Of a stretch of 44,522 bases of DNA, positions 1 to 11,742 are shown piece after piece. The DNA is from Perkinsus olseni. Lineage: Eukaryota; Perkinsozoa; Perkinsida; Perkinsidae. The translations under genes and the position numbers were made by a program. The stretch lies in the NCBI GenBank assembly GCA_013115135.1, contig JABANP010000440.1, positions 1-44,522 on the forward strand. Direction: 5' to 3'. The first letter of the stretch is position 1; each line of letters starts with the position of its first letter. Below the pieces are notes generated by a model. The model was not told the DNA's origin, did no database searches, and saw only the letters and a list, made by a program, of their open reading frames with translations.

Positions 1-615
1 GTGGAAACTCATGTCGCGCGGGAGTCGACGGACAAAAGGTTCGACATCAGTCTTCGCGCTTACCACTGGTAGGCTACCAGTGACGCTGATGATCCAAACA
101 TAGCCTCACTTGGGCGAGATAGTCGTCAAGTGGTCTGTCTCACCTCAATGTGCTCTGGAAACTCATATCGAGTGAAATCCGATGGTTGACGGAGAGAAAG
201 GTTGACATGAATCTCTGCTGCTACCAATGAGGCTGATGATCTGGTCTTTTCCTTACTCGAGTGACGTAGTCGTCAAGTGGTCTTCATTACTTTCGTGTGC
301 TGTGGAAACTCATATGGCGTGGGAGTCGACGGCCAAAAAGCTTGACATTACTCTTTACGTCTACCAATGACGCTGATGATCTGAATATATCCCTATTCGG
401 GTGGCACAGCCGTGAAGTGGTCTGTATCTCCCCCGTATGCTGTGGAAACTCATATAAAGTGGGAGTTGACGGAGAGAAGGGTTGACATGAATCTCTGCTG
501 CTACCAATGAGGCTGATGATCTAACCTTTTCTTTACTCGCATGATATAGTCTCGGAATGCCCTGCATGGCATTCGTGTGCGGTGGAAACTCATGTCGCGC
601 GGGAGTCGACGGACA

Positions 616-2015
616 ATCCAAACATAGCCTCACTTGGGCGAGATAGTCGTCAAGTGGTCTGTCTCACCTCAATGTGCTCTGGAAACTCATATCGAGTGAA
701 ATCCGATGGTTGACGGAGAGAAAGGTTGACATGAATCTCTGCTGCTACCAATGAGGCTGATGATCTGGTCTTTTCCTTACTCGAGTGACGTAGTCGTCAA
801 GTGGTCTTCATTACTTTCGTGTGCTGTGGAAACTCATATGGCGTGGGAGTCGACGGCCAAAAAGCTTGACATTACTCTTTACGTCTACCAATGATGCTGA
901 TGATCTGAATATATCCTATTCGGGTGGCACAGCCGTGAAGTGGTCTGTATCTCCCCCGTATGCTGTGGAAACTCATATCGAGTGGGAGTTGACGGAGAGA
1001 AGGGTTGACATGAATCTCTGCTGCTACCAATAAGGCTTATGATCTAACCTTTTCTTTACTCGCATGATATAGTCTCGGAATGCCCTGCATGGCATTCGTG
1101 TGCGGTGGAAACTCATGTCGCGCGGGAGTCGACGGACAAAAGGTTCGACATCAGTCTTCGCGCTTACCACTGGTAGGCTACCAGTGACGCTGATGATCCA
1201 AACATAGCCTCACTTGGGCGAGATAGTGGCACAGCCGTGAAGTGGTCTGTATCTCCCCCGTATGCTTTGGAAACTCATATCGAGTGGGAGTTGACGGAGA
1301 GAAGGGTTGACATGAATCTCTGCTGCTACCAATGAGGCTGATGATCTAACCTTTTCTTTACTCGCATGATATAGTCTCGGAATGCCCTGCATGGCATTCG
1401 TGTGCGGTGGAAACTCATGTCGCGCGGGAGTCGACGGACAAAAGGTTCGACATCAGTCTTCGCGCTTACCACTGGTAGGCTACCAGTGACGCTGATGATC
1501 CAAACATAGCCTCACTTGGGCGAGATAGTCGTCAAGCGGTCTGTCTCACCTCACTGTGCTCTGGAAACTCATATCGAGTGAAATCCGATGGTTGACGGAG
1601 AGAAAGGTTGACATGAATCTCTGCTGCTACCAATGAGGCTGATGATCTGGTCTTTTCCTTACTCGAGTGACGTAGTCGTCAAGTGGTCTTCATTACTTTC
1701 GTGTGCTGTGGAAACTCATATGGCGTGGGAGTCGACGACCAAAAAGCTTGACATTACTCTTTACGTCTACCAATGACGCTGATAATCTGAATATATCCCT
1801 ATTCGGGTGGCACAGCCGTGAAGTGGTCTGTATCTCCCCCGTACGCTGTGGAAACTCATATAAAGTGGGAGTTGACGGAGAGAAAGGTTGACATGAATCT
1901 CTGCTGCTACCAATGAGGCTGATGATCTAACCTTTTCTTTACTCGCATGATATAGTCTCGGAATGCCCTGCATGGCATTCGTGTGCGGTGGAAACTCATG
2001 TCGCGCGGGAGTCGA
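616..2015. repeat. Satellite segment duplicated 5202 bp downstream
   Basis: About 1.4 kb here matches 5818-7217 at a constant offset of 5202 bp with only a few substitutions. Shared rare variants confirm it: the one-base-shorter ATATCCTATT, the AATAAGGCTTATGATC form and the GTCAAGCGGTCTG form occur in both. It is a recent block duplication inside the array, larger than the 581-bp unit. Confidence 0.8.
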
Positions 2016-5000
2016 CGGACAAAAGGTTCGACATCAGTCTTCGCGCTTACCACTGGTAGGCTACCAGTGACGCTGATGATCCAAACATAGCCTCACTTGG
2101 GCGAGATAGTCGTCAAGTGGTCTGTCTCACCTCAATGTGTTCTGGAAACTCATATCGAGTGAAATCCGATGGTTGACGGAGAGAAAGGTTGACGTGAATC
2201 TCTGCTGCTACCAATGAGGCTGATGATCTGGTCTGTTCCTCACTCGAGTGACGTAGTCGTCAAGTGGTCTTCATTACTTTCGTGTGCTGTGGAAACTCAT
2301 ATGGCGTGGGAGTCGACGGCCAAAAAGCTTGACATTACTCTTTACGTCTACCAATGACGCTGATGATCTGAATATATCCCTATTCGGGTGGCACAGCCGT
2401 GAAGTGGTCTGTATCTCCCCCGTATGCTGTGGAAACTCATATCGAGTGGGAGTTGACGGAGAGAAGGGTTGACATGAATCTCTGCTGCTACCAATGAGGC
2501 TGATGATCTGGTCTTTTCCTTACTCGAGTGACGTAGTCGTCAAGTGGTCTTCATTACTTTCGTGTGCTGTGGAAACTCATATGGCGTGGGAGTCGACGGC
2601 CAAAAAGCTTGACATTACTCTTTACGTCTACCAATGACGCTGATGATCTGAATATATCCCTATTCGGGTGGCACAGCCGTGAAGTGGTCTGTATCTCCCC
2701 CGTATGCTGTGGAAACTCATATAAAGTGGGAGTTGACGGAGAGAAAGGTTGACATGAATCTCTGCTGCTACCAATGAGGCTGATGATCTAACCTTTTCTT
2801 TACTCGCATGATATAGTCTCGGAATGCCCTGCATGGCATTCGTGTGCGGTGGAAACTCATGTCGCGCGGGAGTCGACGGAGATCTGAATATATCCCTATT
2901 CGGGTGGCACAGCCGTGAAGTGGTCTGTATCTCCCCCGTATGCTGTGGAAACTCATATAAAGTGGGAGTTGACGGAGAGAAAGGTTGACATGAATCTCTG
3001 CTGCTACCAATGAGGCTGAGGATCTAACCTTTTCTTTACTCGCATGACATAGCCTCGGTATGCCCTGCATCGCATTCGTGTGCTGTGGAAACTCATGTCG
3101 CGTGCGAGTCGACGGACAAAAGGTTCGACATCAGTCTTCGCGCTTACCACTGGTAGGCTACCAGTGACGCTGATGATCCAAACATAGCCTCACTTGGGCG
3201 AGATAGTCGTCAAGTGGTCTGTCTCACCTCAACGTGCTCTGGAAACTCATATCGAGTGAAATCCGATGGTTGACGGAGAGAAAGGTTGACATGAATCTCT
3301 GCTGCTACCAATGAGGCTGATGATCTGTTCTTTCTTCACTCGAGTCACGTAGTCGTCAGCTGGTCTTCATTACTTTCGTGTGCTGTGGAAACTCATATGG
3401 CGTGGGAGTCGACGGCCAAAAAGCTTGACATTACTCTCTACGTCTACCAATGACGCTGATGATCTGAATATATTCCTATTCGGGTAGCACAGCCGTGAAG
3501 TGGTCTGTATCTCCCCCGTATGCTGTGGAAACTCATATAAAGTGGGAGTTGACGGAGAGAAGGGTTGACATGAATCTCTGCTGCTACCAATGAGGCTGAT
3601 GATCTAACCTTTTCTTTACTCGCATGATATAGTCTCGGAATGCCCTGCATGGCATTCGTGTGCGGTGGAAACTCATGTCGCGCGGGAGTCGACGGACAAA
3701 AGGTTCGACATCAGTCTTCGCGCTTACCACTGGTAGGCTACCAGTGACGCTGATGATCCAAACATAGCCTCACTTGGGCAAGATAGTCGTCAAGTGGTCT
3801 GTCTCACCTCAGTGTGCTCTGGAAACTCATATCGAGTGAAATCCGATGGTTGACGGAGAGAAAGGTTGACATGAATCTCTGCTGCTACCAATGATACGTC
3901 TACCAATGACGCTGATGATCTGAATATATCCCTATTCGGGTGGCACAGCCGTGAAGTGGTCTGTATCTCCCCCGTATGCTGTGGAAACTCATATAAAGTG
4001 GGAGTTGACGGAGAGAAGGGTTGACATGAATCTCTGCTGCTACCAATGAGGCTGATGATCTAACCTTTTCTTTACTCGCATGATATAGTCTCGGAATGCC
4101 CTGCATGGCATTCGTGTGCGGTGGAAACTCATGTCGCGCGGGAGTCGACGGACAAAAGGTTCGACATCAGTCTTCGCGCTTACCACTGGTAGGCTACCAG
4201 TGACGCTGATGATCCAAACATAGCCTCACTTGGGCGAGATAGTCGTCAAGTGGTCTGTCTCACCTCAATGTGCTCTGGAAACTCATATCGAGTGAAATCC
4301 GATGGTTGACGGAGAGAAAGGTTGACATGAATCTCTGCTGCTACCAATGAGGCTGATGATCTGGTCTTTTCCTTACTCGAGTGACGTAGTCGTCAAGTGG
4401 TCTTCATTACTTTCGTGTGCTGTGGAAACTCATATGGCGTGGGAGTCGACGGCCAAAAAGCTTGACATTACTCTTTACGTCTACCAATGACGCTGATGAT
4501 CTGAATATATCCCTATTCGGGTGGCACAGCCGTGAAGTGGTCTGTATCTCCCCCGTATGCTGTGGAAACTCATATAAAGTGGGAGTTGACGGAGAGAAGG
4601 GTTGACATGAATCTCTGCTGCTACCAATGAGGCTGATGATCTAACCTTTTCTTTACTCGCATGATATAGTCTCGGAATGCCCTGCATGGCATTCGTGTGC
4701 GGTGGAAACTCATGTCGCGCGGGAGTCGACGGAAATCTGAATATATCCCTATTCGGGTGGCACAGCCGTGAAGTGGTCTGTATCTCCCCCGTATGCTGTG
4801 GAAACTCATATCGAGTGGGAGTTGACGGAGAGAAGGGTTGACATGAATCTCTGCTGCTACCAATGAGGCTGATGATCTAACATTGTCTTTTCTCGCATGA
4901 TATAGTCTCGGAATGCCCTGCATGGCATTCGTGTGCGGTGGAAACTCATGTCGCGCGGGAGTCGACGGACCAAAGGTTCGACATCAGTCTTCGCGCTTAC

Positions 5001-5817
5001 CACTGGTAGGCTACCAGTGACGCTGATGATCCAAACATAGAAAGGTTGACATGAATCTCTGCTGCTACCAATGAGGCTGATGATCTAACCTTTTCTTTAC
5101 TCGCATGATATAGTCTCGGAATGCCCTGCATGGCATTCGTGTGCGGTGGAAACTCATGTCGCGCGGGAGTCGACGGACAAAAGGTTCGACATCAGTCTTC
5201 GCGCTTACCACTGGTAGGCTACCAGTGACGCTGATGATCCAAACATAGCCTCACTTGGGCGAGATAGTCGTCAAGTGGTCTGTCTCACCTCAATGTGCTC
5301 TGGAAACTCATATCGAGTGAAATCCGATGGTTGACGGAGAGAAAGGTTGACATGAATCTCTGCTGCTACCAATGAGGCTGATGATCTGGTCTTTTCCTTA
5401 CTCGAGTGACGTAGTCGTCAAGTGGTCTTCATTACTTTCGTGTGCTGTGGAAACTCATATGGCGTGGGAGTCGACGGCCAAAAAGCTTGACATTACTCTG
5501 TACGTCTACCAATGACGCTGATGATCTGAATATATCCCTATTCGGGTGGCACAGCCGTGAAGTGGTCTGTATCTCCCCCGTATGCTGTGGAAACTCATAT
5601 AAAGTGGGAGTTGACGGAGAGAAAGGTTGACATGAATCTCTGCTGCTACCAATGAGGCTGATGATCTAACCTTTTCTTTACTCGCATGAGATAGCCTCGG
5701 TATGCCCTGCATCGCATTCGTGTGCTGTGGAAACTCATGTCGCGTGCGAGTCGACGGACAAAAGGTTCGACATCAGTCTTCGCGATTACCACTGGTAGGC
5801 TACCAGTGACGCTGATG

Positions 5818-7217
5818 ATCCAAACATAGCCTCACTTGGGCGAGATAGTCGTCAAGTGGTCTGTCTCACCTCAATGTGCTCTGGAAACTCATATCGAGTG
5901 AAATCCGATGGTTGACGGAGAGAAAGGTTGACATGAATCTCTGCTGCTACCAATGAGGCTGATGATCTGGTCTTTTCCTTACTCGAGTGACGTAGTCGTC
6001 AAGTGGTCTTCATTACTTTCGTGTGCTGTGGAAACTCATATGGCGTGGGAGTCGACGGCCAAAAAGCTTGACATTACTCTTTACGTCTACCAATGATGCT
6101 GATGATCTGAATATATCCTATTCGGGTGGCACAGCCGTGAAGTGGTCTGTATCTCCCCCGTATGCTGTGGAAACTCATATCGAGTGGGAGTTGACGGAGA
6201 GAAGGGTTGACATGAATCTCTGCTGCTACCAATAAGGCTTATGATCTAACCTTTTCTTTACTCGCATGATATAGTCTCGGAATGCCCTGCATGGCATTCG
6301 TGTGCGGTGGAAACTCATGTCGCGCGGGAGTCGACGGACAAAAGGTTCGACATCAGTCTTCGCGCTTACCACTGGTAGGCTACCAGTGACGCTGATGATC
6401 CAAACATAGCCTCACTTGGGCGAGATAGTGGCACAGCCGTGAAGTGGTCTGTATCTCCCCCGTATGCTTTGGAAACTCATATCGAGTGGGAGTTGACGGA
6501 GAGAAGGGTTGACATGAATCTCTGCTGCTACCAATGAGGCTGATGATCTAACCTTTTCTTTACTCGCATGATATAGTCTCGGAATGCCCTGCATGGCATT
6601 CGTGTGCGGTGGAAACTCATGTCGCGCGGGAGTCGACGGACAAAAGGTTCGACATCAGTCTTCGCGCTTACCACTGGTAGGCTACCAGTGACGCTGATGA
6701 TCCAAACATAGCCTCACTTGGGCGAGATAGTCGTCAAGCGGTCTGTCTCACCTCACTGTGCTCTGGAAACTCATATCGAGTGAAATCCGATGGTTGACGG
6801 AGAGAAAGGTTGACATGAATCTCTGCTGCTACCAATGAGGCTGATGATCTGGTCTTTTCCTTACTCGAGTGACGTAGTCGTCAAGTGGTCTTCATTACTT
6901 TCGTGTGCTGTGGAAACTCATATGGCGTGGGAGTCGACGACCAAAAAGCTTGACATTACTCTTTACGTCTACCAATGACGCTGATGATCTGAATATATCC
7001 CTATTCGGGTGGCACAGCCGTGAAGTGGTCTGTATCTCCCCCGTATGCTGTGGAAACTCATATAAAGTGGGAGTTGACGGAGAGAAAGGTTGACATGAAT
7101 CTCTGCTGCTACCAATGAGGCTGATGATCTAACCTTTTCTTTACTCGCATGATATAGTCTCGGAATGCCCTGCATGGCATTCGTGTGCGGTGGAAACTCA
7201 TGTCGCGCGGGAGTCGA
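5818..7217. repeat. Second copy of the 1.4-kb satellite block
   Basis: Partner of 616-2015. The match ends at about 7217, where this copy jumps from the 154-bp monomer into the first 140-bp monomer (GACGGAGATCTGAAT junction) while the left copy continues normally. Confidence 0.8.
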
Positions 7218-7389
7218 CGGAGATCTGAATATATCCCTATTCGGGTGGCACAGCCGTGAAGTGGTCTGTATCTCCCCCGTATGCTGTGGAAACTCATATC
7301 GAGTGGGAGTTGACGGAGAGAAGGGTTGACATGAATCTCTGCTGCTACCAATAAGGCTGATGATCTAGCCTTTTCTTTACTCGCATGAT

Positions 7390-7394
7390 ATAGT
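7390..7394. repeat. Target-site duplication ATAGT (left)
   Basis: Intact satellite reads CATGATATAGTCTCGG. Here it stops after ATAGT, foreign DNA starts at 7395, and satellite resumes with ATAGTCTCGG at 11743. The five duplicated bases are therefore a target-site duplication. Confidence 0.85.
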
Positions 7395-7400
7395 GATAGA

Positions 7401-8516
7401 TCAACATGGACACTGTTGATGTACTTCATCTAGACGTAGTAACCTATCATTTTCCAAGATGTCCAGATCTTCAGCCAGGGAAACTCCTCTTTGCATCGCT
7501 ACCAACGCCAGATTCGGGACCTCAGCTGGATCAGTCATATCAAGACGATTAACAACATCAGCATCAGGGGATTGTTCTTTACCAGTGCCATTGGCCTTCT
7601 GCTGGTCAGCAAGGACTTCACCCAAGGATACGGACAACCCGATGACTGGGCGATCAAGAAGTCGAGACAGAGAATCTGAAACAGCATTCTGCTCCCCTGC
7701 TAAATGAACCACTTTAACTGAAGCGAACTTCGATGACCGAATAACTTGCAGCTCATCATGGGCACATGCAATCAGTCTACTCAAAGCTTTGCGCTCAACG
7801 GAACGACTGTGGGCCATGATCTCAGCCTGCTGGATACCATTGGACCATGCTACACTGGGTTGGTTATCACAGTAGACCGTGATGTCCCACTTCGCAGCAT
7901 CTTGGGAGCCGTGAGTACACAAAATAGAGGACCGGTAAGCCACCAAATCAGCCATGGCTTGAAGTGAACGGACAAGGGAGATCATTTCCCTCCGATTGGA
8001 GTGGTACCGTCGCTGCACTTGGGATTTCCACTTCCACGCACTTTGCCAAAGAATAGTCTCACCGTTATCCGCCTCGATACTGAAGGCTCCGCCATTTTCA
8101 CTGGCATCCGAAAAGATAGATATATAAACTCTTTCACCTGGAGCTCGTACAGGACTCTTATGGCGACAGACGGACTGCCGCGAACTTACTTCACGGATCC
8201 AATTGATAATAGTATCATATGCTGCATGCTGCCTCAGAGAAAAGAACTTGGGGTCGCACTCGTCATCCCATCCACACGAGCTAAACTTCGAACCTATCAA
8301 GGCTCTGAGGCAATCAGCTAGAAGTCTTTCTTCAGCATGTACTTGAAGAGCATCAAACCCTAATGCTCCAGCAACTTGAAAGTAGAATCTCTTTGTGAAA
8401 GTACAATTCGGGTCAGCATCTACTTTTTGGAGAAAGGACTTCACCGGGGCCATCCTCTTGTCTCGACCACACGAGGCCACAAGAAATTTACCCTCAAAAA
8501 GAGAAAGCGACTCCAA
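7401..8516 (-). CDS. RNase H part of the retroelement polyprotein (-1 frame)
   Basis: Continuation of the polyprotein in the -1 frame; there is no in-frame ATG at its edge (8516 is TTG), so it is not an independent gene. Counting from 8516, RNase H residues appear in order: Asp137 in IFSDASENGG, Glu177 in SNRREM, Asp216 in VYCDNQP, Asp281 in HLAGEQNAVSDSLSR. About 90 further residues of no recognised domain follow, and the stop is inside the terminal GTTGATCTATC. The two frames overlap at 8441-8516. The likely switch is the CTC-TTT-TTG stretch at about 8495-8503, a T run, which fits either a one-base indel or ribosomal slippage; it is not a classic X-XXY-YYZ slippery heptamer. Confidence 0.82.
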   Translation of the reverse strand: MESLSLFEGKFLVASCGRDKRMAPVKSFLQKVDADPNCTFTKRFYFQVAGALGFDALQVHAEERLLADCLRALIGSKFSSCGWDDECDPKFFSLRQHAAYDTIINWIREVSSRQSVCRHKSPVRAPGERVYISIFSDASENGGAFSIEADNGETILWQSAWKWKSQVQRRYHSNRREMISLVRSLQAMADLVAYRSSILCTHGSQDAAKWDITVYCDNQPSVAWSNGIQQAEIMAHSRSVERKALSRLIACAHDELQVIRSSKFASVKVVHLAGEQNAVSDSLSRLLDRPVIGLSVSLGEVLADQQKANGTGKEQSPDADVVNRLDMTDPAEVPNLALVAMQRGVSLAEDLDILENDRLLRLDEVHQQCPC

Positions 8517-11500
8517 GCAGTGTCAACTGCGAGGGATGGCGATAGAGTTATACCACTCTCTAGCAGCTTCTCATGCAACTCCTTGCGCAATTCATGCTGG
8601 ACTATCACTTTAAACTTCTTCTGTTGGACGTCGAAACCGCAGTTCTGACCAAGAGATATCGTAACCCGAACCGTGGAAAGAGTCGATTCCAAATAGCCAG
8701 CTGCAGCAACATCATCGAGGAAGACGGCGAGGATAACTTCTTGAGAGAGAATGACGTTCTCGCGAGTAACAAGAATGATATCCCCGTAAGTGGAGTCTAG
8801 TCCGCAAGGACCACATGATATTCCAAAACACATTCTATCACTTGTAAAGATCCCACAACCAGTTTCCAGCTTCAGCGGGCCATCATCGGATAGTACTCTG
8901 ACTCGATAAAATGCTTGTTTAGCATCGAGCGAAAATAGTACGGGGTAGCCTGATAATCGCACCACTGCGAGAAACTGCCATAAAGTGGGCACCTTATTAG
9001 AGGCCCGAGGAAGAGCTCGGTTCAGCTCTCTGAAATCAACGACCAAGCGAGGACGCCTTACGCCATTCGGGTCGGTGATGAGGAAAACTTGGGCGGGCGG
9101 AAGTGATCGGGAGGAACTATCAGTAGGCTTCCACCACCTCAACTTAACGTAGTCGCTAACTGCATTATCATAAATCTGGCGTTCATCAGAAGGAAGACGG
9201 GAGTACAATGATACTGCATATCTAGTACCAGTAGGAACCTTCGAAGGGTTAATCGAGGGCAACCGCAGCTCAAATGCGTAGCTCTGCTGGGGAATATCCG
9301 CGAGCTCGCCCTTTTTCAGCAAGCGTAAGCGACGCTGATAATCTGGTGCATAGCGTACTGGAGACCAGCCAGATTCCACAATATTGGAGAGACATTTTTC
9401 CACAGTGTCACTTTCTTGCTGGGTAAGATTAACAGAGATAGATGCCTCACCATCACATGCAGAGGGCTCCAAGGGGATTTCAACGACTTGGCTAACGACG
9501 TCGTTGGAGATGGCCGAAGGAGTTAGTAGGTCTTGTGAGAAGACGCAGTGACCGTCTATGTAAGCTTCCGATGTACCACATAGACATAAATCAAGTAAAT
9601 CGATTGATTGTCGGCCTAAGAGAACAACAGCGTCGGACCCATAGCACTTCAATTTGCGCACTTGAAGAACGCACAGAGTGATAGGAACATCACACCGAAC
9701 AACATCACCATGCACGCTTAGGATATCAATGTAGCACGGAACAACATAATTGATGGTGGCCTTGGAGGAGTCGGCAAGCTCGATTTCGGCTGGATATGGT
9801 AGGTGTTGCTTTCGGAAGGGGAGGCTTTCCACACTTCTAACAAGCAAGTAACTTCTACCCGCAGCAGAATCCACAAGGAAGCTAGCTTTCAGCTCCGATT
9901 TTGATTCAGTAGAGCGAACATAGCCGTGAAGAAGTATCTCAGAAGGAACAGAAGAAGTCGCTGCTCTGAATGGTTCATCAGGCCAAAGACATGTTTCCTG
10001 GCCATCCTTGCAAACCAACCGAACTAGATCATTAGTATTCGCAGAGTCAGCGGTGGCCGAAGCATTAGTCGATGTAGGCCTCAAAGGTTCTCGAAATATC
10101 CAAGTCCTGAAAATGGATGAATCAAGGCCAGCTATCCGAGCATCACCATCAGCAGCATTAGTAAAACCAGCAAAGAAGATGGGGTTACCACGACGACTGG
10201 TTGCCTTGTAAAGTCCATTAGCACCAAGAGCCTTGACCTTATCGAGAGACCTGCACCCTTTACCACATAAACCCCAGACGCGGGCATACTTCTTCGCCCA
10301 GTCGGATAGTGACTGAACATCTCTATCGACGATCTGTCTGATCAAATCAGGCCTCAGGTTAGTCGCTGATCTGGCTGATGATGGATTTTCGACCACAGAA
10401 GCATCTCTCATAGTACGGCAGGTCTGTCGTATAATACCAACGATCGAGCGACTAGCAAATTTGCCTACACGTTCGAAGGGAAGAATGAGTTCCCAATCTT
10501 GGGACTCCAGCTCTGAGTCGTTATTGACAGGCATATAACCTTTAATCTTATCAATAACTCTCACTCGGATATCACTTGGCAACTTGCTCATGATCTTGTC
10601 AACCAATCTCCGGCGTTCAGAGGAGTCCCCTTTAAAGACATCCATATACAAGTGGTAAATAGTACTCGAATGCCGAAGGAACTCATCGGTTCGCTGAACA
10701 CCACCAAACTTGAGCTTGGTCAGCTTGTCGTCATAGTTGGTCTTGAGCATATCGCGTTGGGCAAATTGAGCAAGAAGTTCCTGCCTTATTGTCAGCCATT
10801 GGTACCCAGAGGACTCAGCAATCTCGTTGGCAGCATCCACGACATCCAAACAGTCGCCAAAACTCTCAATCAACTTATTATAACATAGTATGCGAGTAGT
10901 CGCATAAGGAGAGTAACCTTGGCCAGGAAGTATCTTACCAGCACCAATTTCGACCATGAGGCCTTCTAGCATAGAGAAATGACTTTTCAATCTATACGAA
11001 GCCACTAGCTTAGGAACCGTAAGCTTACTAACTTCTATGGGTCTACATGGAGGGGGATTACGTACACGCTCTTGGGCTTCTTGTGGCATAGCTGGTGAAC
11101 CATCAGTATCCTGGACAGGGAACTTCACATCGCGGAGCATACGGGGAGAGGACTCTTGAGGATTAGGGGGTGCAATAGCATCTTTAGCCTTATCGGGAAC
11201 TGAGTTAACATTATCCTCTTCTACCGGACCATTAAAGAAGGGTAATCCATCAAAGCTCTCGGCGTCTTCATCTTCATCGTCATTGGCAAAGAAAGACTCA
11301 GCCTCAGTCACTGCTCTTTGGCGTATTGTCTTATCAACCACCAAGTCGAGATGAGTACATCTCTCAATAGCATCAGCTAAGGCCTTCTGCAAATCTGATT
11401 CTCGCTTCTGCAATTCTTCTTCGGCTTCAACGGAATCGGGATCTTCTTCCCTCACTATCAGAGTATTAAGTTGTTCTCGTAGACGGTTAAGTTGGCCTTG

Positions 11501-11617
11501 TAGACGCCCACGGTAGGAGCGAGCCTTCTTTCGCTCCGAGAGCACCGACTCCAAATTAGTCCATGTTGAGGATGGGGTTCTAGCGGGCTCAGTTACAGCT
11601 TTTACAGGTGTCGCCAT
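8441..11617 (-). CDS. Gag-protease-reverse transcriptase polyprotein (first frame)
   Basis: A 1058-residue frame starting at a true ATG directly after the GTTGATCTATC leader end. Residues about 20-110 are Arg/Glu/Leu-rich and likely coiled coil, followed by a Gag-like helical region. Near residue 580 is a retropepsin-type motif, FLVDSAAGRSYLL, with a later VVLLGRQSIDLL strand matching the second conserved protease segment. From about residue 760 comes reverse transcriptase: PRLVVDFRELNRALPR near 859, LFSLDAKQAFYRV near 899 with the first catalytic Asp, and AVFLDDVAAAG near 968 with the Asp pair (FLDD in place of YVDD). Catalytic residues look intact. The frame ends in the RT-to-RNase H connection, where the continuation lies in the -1 frame. 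A Cys-rich stretch before the protease (LCGKGC) may be a degenerate zinc knuckle. Confidence 0.85.
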   Translation of the reverse strand: MATPVKAVTEPARTPSSTWTNLESVLSERKKARSYRGRLQGQLNRLREQLNTLIVREEDPDSVEAEEELQKRESDLQKALADAIERCTHLDLVVDKTIRQRAVTEAESFFANDDEDEDAESFDGLPFFNGPVEEDNVNSVPDKAKDAIAPPNPQESSPRMLRDVKFPVQDTDGSPAMPQEAQERVRNPPPCRPIEVSKLTVPKLVASYRLKSHFSMLEGLMVEIGAGKILPGQGYSPYATTRILCYNKLIESFGDCLDVVDAANEIAESSGYQWLTIRQELLAQFAQRDMLKTNYDDKLTKLKFGGVQRTDEFLRHSSTIYHLYMDVFKGDSSERRRLVDKIMSKLPSDIRVRVIDKIKGYMPVNNDSELESQDWELILPFERVGKFASRSIVGIIRQTCRTMRDASVVENPSSARSATNLRPDLIRQIVDRDVQSLSDWAKKYARVWGLCGKGCRSLDKVKALGANGLYKATSRRGNPIFFAGFTNAADGDARIAGLDSSIFRTWIFREPLRPTSTNASATADSANTNDLVRLVCKDGQETCLWPDEPFRAATSSVPSEILLHGYVRSTESKSELKASFLVDSAAGRSYLLVRSVESLPFRKQHLPYPAEIELADSSKATINYVVPCYIDILSVHGDVVRCDVPITLCVLQVRKLKCYGSDAVVLLGRQSIDLLDLCLCGTSEAYIDGHCVFSQDLLTPSAISNDVVSQVVEIPLEPSACDGEASISVNLTQQESDTVEKCLSNIVESGWSPVRYAPDYQRRLRLLKKGELADIPQQSYAFELRLPSINPSKVPTGTRYAVSLYSRLPSDERQIYDNAVSDYVKLRWWKPTDSSSRSLPPAQVFLITDPNGVRRPRLVVDFRELNRALPRASNKVPTLWQFLAVVRLSGYPVLFSLDAKQAFYRVRVLSDDGPLKLETGCGIFTSDRMCFGISCGPCGLDSTYGDIILVTRENVILSQEVILAVFLDDVAAAGYLESTLSTVRVTISLGQNCGFDVQQKKFKVIVQHELRKELHEKLLESGITLSPSLAVDTAWSRFLFLRVNFLWPRVVETRGWPR

Positions 11618-11742
11618 GATAGATCAACTCAACTTGGAGGATCAGAAGGGAAAAACAAAACAATAAACTATATTCTCAGCATTCTAGTAGCACTGCTATG
11701 GATAAGCTTAAGGGACAGACATTTGTGTCATACTGCACAATC
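11618..11742 (-). promoter_or_regulatory. 5' leader of the retroelement (possible LTR)
   Basis: 125 nt between the target duplication and the Gag ATG. It starts GATTGTGCAG and ends GTTGATCTATC; the final 11 bases recur at the element's other end (7395-7405). If it is an LTR it should carry the promoter. I see no convincing TATA box or tRNA-type primer site. Confidence 0.4.

Larger units (their letters stand above)
1..7394. repeat. Higher-order satellite array, left block
   Basis: Tandem DNA made of four related monomers, each opening with a GGAAACTCAT box and carrying a later CTACCAATGA / GCTGATGAT box. Measured between GGAAACTC boxes at 4123, 4277, 4424, 4564 and 4704, the monomers are 154, 147, 140 and 140 bp, giving a 581-bp higher-order unit that recurs (for example 1703 to 2284, 5442 to 6023). 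Some units are shortened by loss of one or two monomers (280- and 524-bp spacings). Many 60-70 codon open frames on both strands arise only because the repeat is read over and over; I call none of them genes. The structure resembles centromeric or subtelomeric satellites, but location is inference. Confidence 0.93.
7395..11742 (-). mobile_element. Retroelement inserted in the satellite; integrase missing
   Basis: A 4348-bp insertion with a 5-bp ATAGT target duplication, read on the minus strand. Order: 125-nt 5' leader, Gag-like coiled coil region, aspartic protease, reverse transcriptase, then RNase H in another frame. The ORF ends at the very 3' edge and no integrase or tyrosine recombinase is seen. 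The leader ends in GTTGATCTATC just before the start codon, and the element's 3' end carries the same 11 bases. The ends are GAT...ATC. One reading is an LTR element in which a deletion between the RNase H side and the last 11 bases of the 3' LTR removed integrase and most of that LTR; the 5-bp duplication fits integrase-type insertion. Absence of a recognisable primer-binding site after the leader argues for caution. Confidence 0.82.

Noticed and set aside
297..7175. Many 60-100-codon frames such as those starting MLWKLIWRG and MQGIPRLYHA
   Set aside because: They repeat with the satellite unit on both strands, change length whenever monomers are lost and show no codon bias. They reflect the array, not genes.
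7395..11742. DIRS-type element suggested by the RNase H motif HLAGEQNAVSDSLSR
   Set aside because: DIRS elements use a tyrosine recombinase and leave no target duplication; here a 5-bp duplication is clear and no recombinase frame is seen.
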